A DNA stretch of 33,018 nucleotides, taken from contig CAYPQM010000073.1 in assembly GCA_964412845.1 (NCBI GenBank), positions 1-33,018 on the forward strand, given 5' to 3'. Below, piece by piece: positions 22,350-29,305 of this stretch. The stretch comes from JAWWPY01 sp964412845. Its GTDB lineage: Bacteria; Actinomycetota; Actinomycetes; Streptosporangiales; Streptosporangiaceae. Positions within the stretch are counted from its first letter, which is position 1; every line of letters starts with the position of its first letter. A program made the position numbers and the translations under genes. Under the pieces are notes generated by a model. The model was not told the origin of the DNA. It was given only the letters and a program-made list of their open reading frames with translations, and searched no databases.

Positions 22350-23843
22350 ATGACCACGACAGGCGAAAGCGCGGGCCGGGGCGAGGCTCCGAGCACGCGA
22401 GCCATCACATCCGATCCCCGCGGGACGGCACAGCCGCCGCGCACGGCCGACCCGTCGCGATTGACGACCCAGCTGCGCCTGATCCTGGCCATCGTGCTGC
22501 TCGCCGACGTACTGGACCTGATGGACTCGACGATCACCAACATCGCCGCACCGACGATCGTCCGCGACATCGGCGGCGGCGAGTCACTGATCAAGTGGCT
22601 GGGGGCCAGCTACGCCCTGGCCATGGGTGTCCTGCTCGTGGTGGGCGGCCGGCTCGGTGACCGGTATGGCAAGCGGCGCATGTTCCTGGTCGGCATCGCC
22701 GGATTCACCGTCGCCTCGCTCGTCTGCGGCCTGTCCGTCGATCCCGCCATGCTGGTCGCCGGGCGGCTGGTGCAGGGCGGTTTCGGGGCGCTGCTGATCC
22801 CCCAGGGCATCGGCATCATGCTCGGCGCGTTCGCCCGCGAGCAACTGCCGCGCGTGTTCAGCGCTTTCGGGCCGGTGATGGGCGCCTCGGCCGTGCTGGG
22901 CCCCATCGTCGCGGGCTTCATCATCAGCGCCGATATCGCCGGGCTGACCTGGCGGCCGATATTCCTGATCAACATCGTCCTGGGCACCATCGGGTTCATC
23001 GCCGCGCTGCGGCTGCTGCCACATGACGGCCCGGCCAGCGCTGTGCCCATCGACGGCCTCGGCTCAGGACTGCTGGGAGCCAGCATGCTCGGCCTGATCT
23101 ACGGGCTGATCGAAGGCTCCACTGAGGGCTGGACGGCGCTGCCGGTTCTGTGCCTGGCCGCCGGAGCGGCGGCGTTCGCCGGATTCGGGGTGCGCCAGCG
23201 GATGGCTGCTGACCCGCTCATCCTGCCCTCGCTGCTGACCAACCGGGGATTCACCGCCGGCCTGCTGCTCGGCCTGGCGTTCTTCGCCGCAGTCAACGGC
23301 CTGGCCTACGTCATCTCGCTGTTCTTCCAGACCGCGCTCGGGCTCACGGCGTCCGCGGCCGCGATCGCGCTGAGCCCGGTCATGGCCGGCATCATCGTCT
23401 CATCCCTCGTGGGCCGCCCGCTGGTCGCGAAGCTCGGCCGGATGCTAGTGATCATCGGCCTGGGCGTCACCCTGGCCGGCGCGGCCGGGCTGTGGGCGAC
23501 GGTCCTGGCCCAAGGCACCGCGGTCAGCGTATGGGCCGTGGCTCCCTCGATCTTCGTGCTCGGCGTCGGCATGGGCGCCTGCTTCAGCAGCATCTATGAC
23601 GTCGCGGTCGGCGACGTCGCTCCGGCTGAGGCGGGCAGCGCCAGCGGCGCCCTGAGCGCCGTCCAGCAGCTGGCCGCCGCGATCGGCTCCGCGGTGGTCA
23701 CCACCGTCTACTTCAGCCAGCAGGCCCAGCACGGCGCCGGGCACGCGATGACCGTCAGCGTCGCCGTCGTCGGCTCGATCGCCCTGCTGTGCCTCGGCCT
23801 GGTCTGGCTGCTGCCGAAATCAGCCCCGCAGGAACAGCCCTAG
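22350..23843 (+). CDS. MFS drug exporter, DHA2 (EmrB/QacA) family, 14 membrane helices
   Basis: Proton-coupled drug exporter of about 497 residues. A 40-residue polar N-terminus precedes the first helix (LRLILAIVLLADVLDLMDSTITNIAAPTI), which has the DHA2 Asp pattern. Motif A is GGRLGDRYGKRRMF. Motif C, typical of antiporters, is GPVMGASAVLGPIVAGFI. Further helices run to LLCLGLVWLLP, consistent with 14 segments. ATG 22350 has AGGAGA upstream at a rather long distance (13 nt). It shares direction with the TetR gene, which is the likely repressor. Substrate unknown. Confidence 0.93.
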   Translation: MTTTGESAGRGEAPSTRAITSDPRGTAQPPRTADPSRLTTQLRLILAIVLLADVLDLMDSTITNIAAPTIVRDIGGGESLIKWLGASYALAMGVLLVVGGRLGDRYGKRRMFLVGIAGFTVASLVCGLSVDPAMLVAGRLVQGGFGALLIPQGIGIMLGAFAREQLPRVFSAFGPVMGASAVLGPIVAGFIISADIAGLTWRPIFLINIVLGTIGFIAALRLLPHDGPASAVPIDGLGSGLLGASMLGLIYGLIEGSTEGWTALPVLCLAAGAAAFAGFGVRQRMAADPLILPSLLTNRGFTAGLLLGLAFFAAVNGLAYVISLFFQTALGLTASAAAIALSPVMAGIIVSSLVGRPLVAKLGRMLVIIGLGVTLAGAAGLWATVLAQGTAVSVWAVAPSIFVLGVGMGACFSSIYDVAVGDVAPAEAGSASGALSAVQQLAAAIGSAVVTTVYFSQQAQHGAGHAMTVSVAVVGSIALLCLGLVWLLPKSAPQEQP

Positions 23844-23921
23844 GCCAGCACCTAGGCCGCGGCCACCCGCCGCTGGATGTCACGTTGCCGCCACGGCCAG
23901 CCGCACGGACCGCCCGGCCGC

Positions 23922-23938
23922 TACAGTTGGCTTCCGTG
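23922..23938 (+). promoter_or_regulatory. -10 box TACAGT before a leaderless GTG start
   Basis: TACAGT (23922-23927) fits TANNNT and ends 8 nt before GTG 23936. There is no Shine-Dalgarno. The same TACAGT hexamer is used by the TetR gene. Confidence 0.4.
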
Positions 23939-24595
23939 CGGCTCGTCATCGCCCGGTGCAGCGTCGATTACGCAGGACGGCTGACCGCTCATCTGCCCTC
24001 GGCGCTCCGGTTGCTGATCGTCAAGGCGGACGGCTCAGTGCTCGTCCATGCCGATGGCGGCTCCTACAAGCCGCTGAACTGGATGTCGCCGCCCTGCCGG
24101 CTGGAGGAGTCTCCCGGTGCGTGGCGGGTGGTGAGCAAGACGGGCGAGGAACTCCGGATCACCATCGAGGAGATCCGGCATGATTCCAGCTACGAACTCG
24201 GCCTTGACCCCGGGCTGCGCAAGGATGGCGTCGAGGCGCACCTGCAGGAACTGCTCGCCGCACAGCCGGCCGTGCTGGGCGAGGGCTGGCGGCTGGTCCG
24301 CCGCGAGTACCCCACCGCGATCGGGCCGGTCGACCTGATGTGCCGGGACGCCGACAGTGCCCATGTGGCAGTGGAGATCAAGCGCCGCGGGGACATCGAC
24401 GGAGTCGAGCAGTTGACCCGCTACCTCGAACTACTCAACCGGGACCCGCTGCTCGCCCCCGTCCGCGGGATCTTCGCCGCTCAGGAGATCAAGCCTCAGG
24501 CCCGCGTCCTCGCCGAGGACCGCGGTATCCGCTGTGTCACCCTCGACTACGAGACCATGCGCGGCACCGACGACGGCACCCTCCGGCTGTTCTGA
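23936..24595 (+). CDS. nucS: Endonuclease NucS, mismatch-specific
   Basis: Actinobacterial non-canonical mismatch-repair endonuclease that cuts both strands at mismatches in concert with the sliding clamp. The 219 residues comprise an N-terminal beta-rich DNA-binding half (VRLVIARCSVDYAGRLTAHLPSALRLLIVKADGSVLVHADGGSYKPLNWM) and a C-terminal RecB-like nuclease half. The nuclease motifs are GPVDLMCRD and VAVEIKRRGDIDGVEQLTRYLE, which supply the Asp-Glu-X-Lys catalytic set. GTG 23936 is used, matching the family's usual start. Standing alone between the MFS gene and a fragmentary region, it is probably its own transcript. Confidence 0.95.
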   Translation: MRLVIARCSVDYAGRLTAHLPSALRLLIVKADGSVLVHADGGSYKPLNWMSPPCRLEESPGAWRVVSKTGEELRITIEEIRHDSSYELGLDPGLRKDGVEAHLQELLAAQPAVLGEGWRLVRREYPTAIGPVDLMCRDADSAHVAVEIKRRGDIDGVEQLTRYLELLNRDPLLAPVRGIFAAQEIKPQARVLAEDRGIRCVTLDYETMRGTDDGTLRLF

Positions 24596-25238
24596 GCACG
24601 GCGGCATGTCTGCAGACGGGCCGGACCCGGCGAGCTGCCCCTGGATCCGGCGGCCCAGACCTGGTCGCTTCCCGCGCGGTACCTGATCGTGATCATCGCG
24701 TGCCAGGCGCTGATCCCAGGGATGGCCGTCGTCATCTTCTTGCTGCCGCTGACCGGCCATCAGGTCCTGCCGGAGCCGCATTATGCTCCCCATTGCGATA
24801 GTGCTCTTGGTCCTCGCGGCTGTGCTGGGGAGCGGCCAGGATTCCGGGGGCCTGGTCCCGTCAGCCCGTGAATGGGTGGTTAACACGCTGAGTGCTCTCT
24901 CGATGGCGCTCCTGTTCCCCGCGGGCTTGGCCACGCTCGATCGGTTCTCGGGCGCTGGCGGGGCAGGAACTTCCGACCGCCGGGTCCAGGAGCCGAGAAC
25001 CCCCTGACACCGGCACCTGGGCCAGGGCCGTCACCGGCCATCAGCACATCTTTTTGCGGCGCGCGGCGACCATGATCATGTCCGGTTCATCCGGGAAATG
25101 GTTACCAGCCGGGTGAATAGACAGCCCGCGCGCCGACGGCGGCGGCGCCGCCGGCCCGCCGGACACATCTGCGAATTAGGGTGGTGAAAGGCTGGATCTT
25201 CCGGCCGAATCATTCCCCTTTAGTTACTATTCCCATCT
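24596..25238. other. Low-coding region with fragments of a membrane protein
   Basis: 643 bases. After the NucS stop the same frame continues with plausible coding bias, LPLDPAAQTWSLPARYLIVIIACQALIPGMAVVIFLLPLTGHQ, a hydrophobic helix with no good start codon except GTG 24689. Sense then seems to move to the frame of ATG 24783. From 25020 to 25238 I see no gene, only a GC-rich imperfect hairpin near 25135-25165 and the promoter of the CbiX-like gene. Confidence 0.5.
24783..25007 (+). CDS. Small hypothetical membrane protein, possibly a remnant
   Basis: 74 residues with two hydrophobic segments, LPIAIVLLVLAAVLGSG and EWVVNTLSALSMALLFPAGLATLDRF, then a short polar tail. GGAG lies 7 nt before ATG 24783, so translation is plausible. 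The preceding 170 bases encode another membrane-like helix in a different frame, so this may be the 3' part of a frameshifted three-helix protein. I do not recognise a family. Confidence 0.4.
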   Translation: MLPIAIVLLVLAAVLGSGQDSGGLVPSAREWVVNTLSALSMALLFPAGLATLDRFSGAGGAGTSDRRVQEPRTP

Positions 25239-25245
25239 ATGGGAA
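25225..25245 (+). promoter_or_regulatory. -10 box and inverted repeat at the start of the CbiX-like gene
   Basis: TACTAT (25225-25230) is a TANNNT box 8 nt before ATG 25239, with no ribosome site, so the message is probably leaderless. TTCCCAT (25230-25236) and ATGGGAA (25239-25245) form a perfect 7-bp inverted repeat with a 2-nt centre, covering the start codon and transcription start. Confidence 0.45.
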
Positions 25246-26174
25246 CTGAAGGCCGTGTCCCGGAGGCCCTTCCGGTACGCACCTCGCGTTACCGCTTCAG
25301 CGGGCGTCATCGCAGTCAACACCAGCTCTCGGTGCCGCCGGAGGCCCCGGCCCTGATACTGGCTGTTCCTGGCCCGGAAAGCGCCGCCAGCAACGACATC
25401 GCCGCCGGGGTCGCGGCGTCCGCTCGCGCATCCTGCCCGGGCGTGGCGGTGCGTTTTGGCTACCTGCAGGGCGGTGGCCAGCGCCTCGGCACGGTCCTGG
25501 CCGAGTTCCGCAGCACCGAGGGCCTGCCGTCCGCCGTGGTAGTTCCCCTGATCATCTGCCCGGACGGCCCGACGGACGCCGCCTTGGGAGCCGTCCTCGC
25601 GCAAGGCAACTACCCGGTTATCCTCGCCAAGCCGCTGGGCCCGCACCCGGTGCTGGCCGGGGCATTGCACACCCGCCTCTCTGAGGCGGGCCTGGCCCGG
25701 GTAGACCAGATCGGCCAGATGAGCGTCGCCAGCGCCGCCGAGGGGGTGCTCGTGGCTGCCCTGGGCGACGCCGAGGCCCTGTCGGTGGCCGGAACGGTCG
25801 CCGTACTGCTGGCCGCCCGGCTGATCCTGCCGGTGGCGGCCGCCTCGCTCAGCGACCCGGCGAGCATCAAGGAGGCGACCGAGCAGTTGCGGGAGGCCGG
25901 CGTCAGCAAGATAGCGCTGGCGCCCTGCGTTATCGGGCCCGAGTTCAGCGAGGCCGACCTGGCCGCGGTAGCCGCCGAGGCGGGCCTGGAGAGCGCCCGG
26001 TTGCTTGGCGCGCACCCGGCCGTCGGGCAGCTCGCCGCGATGCGTTACGGTGCCGCCCTCCAGGATCCGCAACTGGCGGGCCTGACCGGGTTAACCGGCC
26101 TGGCCGAGGTGATTGGCTCAGCGGGCCTGGTCGACTCGACCGGCCTGGCCGACTTAACCGGGCCTCGTCGCTGA
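25239..26174 (+). CDS. CbiX/sirohydrochlorin chelatase-like protein lacking the first active-site His
   Basis: 311 residues with the two-lobe chelatase layout. The first lobe is APALILAVPGPESAASNDIAAGV...VRFGYLQGGGQRLGTVLAEF...AVVVPLIICPDGPTDAALGAVL. In CbiX/SirB enzymes the first strand ends in AHGSRDP; here it reads AVPGPES, so the metal-binding His is missing. His136 in PLGPHPVLAGAL is kept. The second lobe repeats the fold (AARLILPVAAASLSDP..., VSKIALAPCVIGPEF). The tail is Leu/Thr/Gly-rich (LAGLTGLTGLAEVIGSAGL). Insertion of cobalt or iron into sirohydrochlorin is the family function, but the missing His makes activity doubtful. It converges on the deaminase gene. Confidence 0.8.
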   Translation: MGTEGRVPEALPVRTSRYRFSGRHRSQHQLSVPPEAPALILAVPGPESAASNDIAAGVAASARASCPGVAVRFGYLQGGGQRLGTVLAEFRSTEGLPSAVVVPLIICPDGPTDAALGAVLAQGNYPVILAKPLGPHPVLAGALHTRLSEAGLARVDQIGQMSVASAAEGVLVAALGDAEALSVAGTVAVLLAARLILPVAAASLSDPASIKEATEQLREAGVSKIALAPCVIGPEFSEADLAAVAAEAGLESARLLGAHPAVGQLAAMRYGAALQDPQLAGLTGLTGLAEVIGSAGLVDSTGLADLTGPRR

Positions 26175-26194
26175 GCAGGCCTGACCGGCTCAGC
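26170..26194. terminator. Possible weak hairpin between convergent genes
   Basis: GCTGAGC (26170-26176) and GCTCAGC (26188-26194) pair as a 7-bp stem with an 11-nt loop. It overlaps the CbiX-like gene's stop codon and stops 9 nt short of the deaminase stop. No T-tract on either side. Confidence 0.35.
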
Positions 26195-26203
26195 AGCGGC
26201 CGC

Positions 26204-26698
26204 TTACTCCCCCAGGACCGGCGCGTTGACGGCCCGGGCCGGGGCGGCCAGTTCTGGAATCTCCAGCACGGTGATGCCGGCGTCGCTGAGCAGGGCGGCC
26301 CCGCCGCCTGGGGCGAAGATCGGCGGTTCCAGCCAGGCGATGACGACGCGGCCGATGCCGGCCGCGATGATCAGCTCGGCACAGGACCGCGGCCTGGACG
26401 CGCGGAACCGGCATGGCTCCAGCGAGCTGTACAAGGTGGCCGAGGTCAGCCGCGGATCGCAGAGGTCGAGGCGGGCGAGCGCCACCTCCTCGGCATGATC
26501 ATGCGGATCCCGCTCCCTGGAATAGCCCCTGGCCATGACAATCCCATCGGCGCTGACCAGCACGGCGCCAACACTGAACGCGGACGGCGACGGGCGGCAG
26601 CGCCGGGACAGCTCGATGGCCTCGCCCAGCCAGTGGGCATCGGCGCCACCGACCTCGGCCCCAGGGCCAGGAACGTCGAGGCCCGCCTGGTCAGTCAC
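26204..26698 (-). CDS. RibD-type cytidine/deoxycytidylate deaminase domain protein
   Basis: Zinc-dependent deaminase of about 164 residues, like the N-terminal domain of RibD. The zinc motifs are HAEE (DHAEEVALARLDL) and PCRFRASRPRSC, giving His-Cys-Cys ligands and the catalytic Glu. FSVGAVLVSADGIVMARGYSRERDPHDHAEE is the usual substrate-loop region. GTG 26698 is chosen because it overlaps the reductase stop (GTGACTGA), as coupled genes do. The frame is open to 26914, which would add an unlikely ALARA-repeat leader. In the riboflavin pathway it would deaminate the pyrimidine before reduction by the neighbouring protein. Secondary-metabolite use is also possible, as other rib genes are not here. 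Confidence 0.82.
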   Translation of the reverse strand: MTDQAGLDVPGPGAEVGGADAHWLGEAIELSRRCRPSPSAFSVGAVLVSADGIVMARGYSRERDPHDHAEEVALARLDLCDPRLTSATLYSSLEPCRFRASRPRSCAELIIAAGIGRVVIAWLEPPIFAPGGGAALLSDAGITVLEIPELAAPARAVNAPVLGE

Positions 26699-27623
26699 CG
26701 TCGATACCGGGCTGTCCCCGGTCCGCTCGCTGACCGTGCCGGGCCCGTCCGCCCCGGGCCCGGTCCGGGCCCGGGCCATCCCGGTCCCGGCCATCCGTAC
26801 CAGGCTCGCCTGCGCGAGGACCATCCGGGCCAGGCTCGCCCGGGCCAGTGCCGCCCGGGCCAGTGCCGCCCGGGCCAGTGCCGCCCGGGCCAGCGCCATC
26901 CGGGCCAGCGCCATCCCGGCCCGGGCTATCGGCGAGCAGGTAGCGCAGCAGGACCCGGTCGCCGACCGGACGGGCCTCGGCGAGCGTCATCGGGCTCGAC
27001 GGGCCGTGCGGGTAGCTGCCCGGGTGGGCAAACCGCGGAGCCGCCGGGTCGCCCACGAAGAACGGGGCGATCACCAGCTGGAGCTCGTCGACCAGGCCGC
27101 CCGTCAGGAACTGGCTGCCAAGATCGGCGCCGCCCTCGACCATCAGGCGGCGCACCCCCCGGCCGGCCAGGTCGGCCAGGATCTCGGGCAGCGTCGCCGG
27201 CTCCCCAGCGTCGATCACCTCGGCGAGCTCGCCCAGCCGGGCCCGGGTGGCCGCCACGGCCGGGCTCGCGCAGTAGACCAGCCGCTCTGGCTCGGCGCCG
27301 CCTTCCGGCCACCAGTCGCGGGTGAAGAAACGGGCCGCCGGGTCAAGGTCACCTCTGCTGGTGACCGTCACCCCGGCCGGGTGGCCCGGCAGGCCCCGGC
27401 CGACCCTGGCCACCCGGCGCTCCGCCGAGCGGACCAGCAGCCGGGGATCGTCCCGGCGGATAGTGCCCGCGCCCACCATGACCGCGTCAGACGCGGCCCG
27501 CTCCCCGTCCACCCGGTCCAGATCCGCGCTGCCGGACAGCACCAGCCGGGCCGCGCCGGTCCCGTCGATGCGGCCGTCCACCGACATGGCGACACTGAGC
27601 AGAACATACGGGCGATCGGTCAA
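26691..27623 (-). CDS. RibD-type pyrimidine reductase with glycine/proline-rich repeat tail
   Basis: NADPH-dependent reductase of the RibD C-terminal (dihydrofolate reductase-like) family. Core residues 1-234 contain PYVLLSVAMSVDGRIDGTGAARLVLS, ASDAVMVGAGTIRRDDPRLLVR, GVRRLMVEGGADLGSQFL and the closing GDRVLLRYLL. The start is TTG 27623, fixed by GAGGAGGAAG about 9 nt upstream. The last 76 residues are a low-complexity tail of GPGGT-like pentads and Asp/Arg/Gly runs, encoded by the 15-bp minisatellite. The family ends near residue 230, so the tail is an extension. It overlaps the deaminase gene start by 8 nt. It acts in the cytosol. Confidence 0.88.
   Translation of the reverse strand: MTDRPYVLLSVAMSVDGRIDGTGAARLVLSGSADLDRVDGERAASDAVMVGAGTIRRDDPRLLVRSAERRVARVGRGLPGHPAGVTVTSRGDLDPAARFFTRDWWPEGGAEPERLVYCASPAVAATRARLGELAEVIDAGEPATLPEILADLAGRGVRRLMVEGGADLGSQFLTGGLVDELQLVIAPFFVGDPAAPRFAHPGSYPHGPSSPMTLAEARPVGDRVLLRYLLADSPGRDGAGPDGAGPGGTGPGGTGPGGTGPGEPGPDGPRAGEPGTDGRDRDGPGPDRARGGRARHGQRADRGQPGIDGD
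26795..26914. repeat. Eight-unit 15-bp minisatellite translatable in two frames
   Basis: Eight head-to-tail units related to GCCCGGGCCAGTGCC. Read leftward in the reductase frame they give GPGGT-type pentads. In the deaminase frame they give ALARA/ALARM pentads. Both frames stay open, creating a 224-bp overlap of open frames. Further degenerate GC-rich repeats flank the array on the left (26750-26795). Confidence 0.85.
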
Positions 27624-27706
27624 GGAAAGACACTTCCTCCTCGGGCGCGGTCACGATGTCGGGCTGATGGTCATGCCAGGCTATCTGGCCTGCTCTCGCG
27701 ATGGTT

Positions 27707-27712
27707 TACTGT
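27707..27712 (+). promoter_or_regulatory. -10 box TACTGT of the aldehyde dehydrogenase gene
   Basis: TACTGT fits TANNNT and lies 38 nt before ATG 27751, leaving a short leader with a GGATAAGG ribosome site. CAGGC/GCCTG (about 27677-27692) is a small inverted repeat just upstream. Confidence 0.4.
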
Positions 27713-27750
27713 CACGCGGGGGCCTGCATATCGGAACGTTGGATAAGGCG

Positions 27751-29277
27751 ATGGTGAAGGCCATGGACACCACGGTGTGGACCCGCGGGCAGACCGGCCC
27801 CGCGCAGACTTTCGACACAGTGAACCCCGCCACATCCGAGGTGATCGCCACCTTCCCCGCGATGCGGCCCAGCGACGTGGACGCGACCGTCGAGCGCGCG
27901 CGGTTCGCGGGGAGCTGGTGGGCAGGCCTGACGTGGAAGGAACGCCAGCGCAGGCTGCTCGCCTGGAAGTCCCACATCACCAGGTACATGCCGCGGCTCG
28001 CGGAGCTCGTGCACACCGAGACGGGCAAGCCGCTGGCCGACGCCCAGCTGGAGATCATCCTGGCGATCGTGCACATCGACTGGGCGGCCAAGCACGCCCG
28101 CAAGGTGCTCGGCCCGCGCCGGGTCCGCAGCGGGCTCATCGCCATCAACCAGGCCGCCACGGTCGAGTACCAGCCGCTGGGCGTGATCGGCGTCATCGGG
28201 CCGTGGAACTACCCGGTGTTCACCCCCATGGGCTCCATCGCCTACGCCCTCGCGGCGGGCAACGCGGTGGTGTTCAAGCCGAGCGAGCTCACGCCCGCGG
28301 TGGGCGGCTGGCTGGTCAGCTCGTTCGCCGACGTCGTCCCGGAACAGCCGGTGCTGCAACTGATCACCGGGGCCGCCGAGACCGGCCAGTCGCTGGCCAA
28401 GAGCGCCGTTGACAAGATCGCCTTCACCGGCTCGGCCGCCACCGCCAAAAAGGTCATGGCCGCCTGCGCGGAGAACCTGACCCCGATGGTGGCCGAGTGC
28501 GGCGGCAAGGACGCCTTCCTGGTCAGCGCGGACGCCGACCTGGACGCGGCCGCCGACGCGGCGGCCTGGGGGGCGCTGTCCAACGCCGGGCAGACATGTG
28601 TGGGCGTGGAGCGGGTGTACGTGATGGAGGACGTCTACCACACGTTCCTGGAAAAGCTTTCCGAACGGATCGGCGCCGCGCGGCCCGGCGACGACCGCGA
28701 GGCTTCCTACGGCCCGATGACCATGCCGGGCCAGATCGAGATCATCGAGCGGCACATCGCGGATGCACTCGCCCGGGGCGGCCGTCCGGTGATCGGCGGC
28801 ATGTCCAGCATCCGCAAGCCATATGTCGGCCCGGTGGTGCTCGCCGACGTGCCGGAGGAAAGCCGGGCCATCACCGAGGAAACTTTCGGGCCCACCCTGA
28901 CCGTGACCAGGGTTCCTGACCTGGAGGAGGGCGTCCGCCTGGCCAACGCCGGCCGCTACGGCCTCGGCGGCACGGTGTTCGCGGGCAACAGGAAACTCGC
29001 CATGGAGGCCGCCCGGGCGCTCCGCAGTGGGATGACCGCCATCAACTCGGTGATCGCGTTCGCGTCAGTGCCGGCTCTGCCGTTTGGCGGCAGCGGTGAC
29101 TCTGGTTTCGGCCGGATTCACGGCGCCGACGGACTCCGTGAGTTCTCCCACCCCAAGGCGATCACCCGGCAGCGGATGCGCCCGCTGGTGAACCTCACCT
29201 CGCTGGGCCGCACGGACAAGGACATGCGCCGGACGATCAGCCTGGTCACCTTGCTGCACGGCAAGCGCTACCGCTGA
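27751..29277 (+). CDS. NAD(P)-dependent aldehyde dehydrogenase
   Basis: 508-residue aldehyde dehydrogenase superfamily enzyme oxidising an aldehyde to its acid. Visible motifs are GVIGVIGPWNYPVFTPMGSIAYALAAGNAVVFKPSE (cofactor binding), IAFTGSAATAKKVM, the general base Glu in VAECGGKDAF and the nucleophile Cys in NAGQTCVGVERVYV, followed by EETFGPTLTV and LPFGGSGDSGFGR. It looks like the succinate-semialdehyde/betaine-aldehyde group but the substrate is not set. The start is ATG 27751 or ATG 27763, with GGATAAGG upstream. It converges with the GMC oxidoreductase gene, ending 28 bp from it, so together they could turn an alcohol into an acid. Confidence 0.95.
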   Translation: MVKAMDTTVWTRGQTGPAQTFDTVNPATSEVIATFPAMRPSDVDATVERARFAGSWWAGLTWKERQRRLLAWKSHITRYMPRLAELVHTETGKPLADAQLEIILAIVHIDWAAKHARKVLGPRRVRSGLIAINQAATVEYQPLGVIGVIGPWNYPVFTPMGSIAYALAAGNAVVFKPSELTPAVGGWLVSSFADVVPEQPVLQLITGAAETGQSLAKSAVDKIAFTGSAATAKKVMAACAENLTPMVAECGGKDAFLVSADADLDAAADAAAWGALSNAGQTCVGVERVYVMEDVYHTFLEKLSERIGAARPGDDREASYGPMTMPGQIEIIERHIADALARGGRPVIGGMSSIRKPYVGPVVLADVPEESRAITEETFGPTLTVTRVPDLEEGVRLANAGRYGLGGTVFAGNRKLAMEAARALRSGMTAINSVIAFASVPALPFGGSGDSGFGRIHGADGLREFSHPKAITRQRMRPLVNLTSLGRTDKDMRRTISLVTLLHGKRYR

Positions 29278-29305
29278 CCGGGGTCCGGCCTGCCCGCCGG
29301 CCGGG

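Noticed and set aside
21002..22594. Minus-strand open frame of 530 codons over the M16, TetR and MFS genes
   Set aside because: It runs antisense through three real genes and across the TetR operator.
26699..26914. Extended deaminase start at 26914
   Set aside because: It would add a 72-residue ALARA repeat leader; GTG 26698 overlapping the reductase stop is the normal coupled start.
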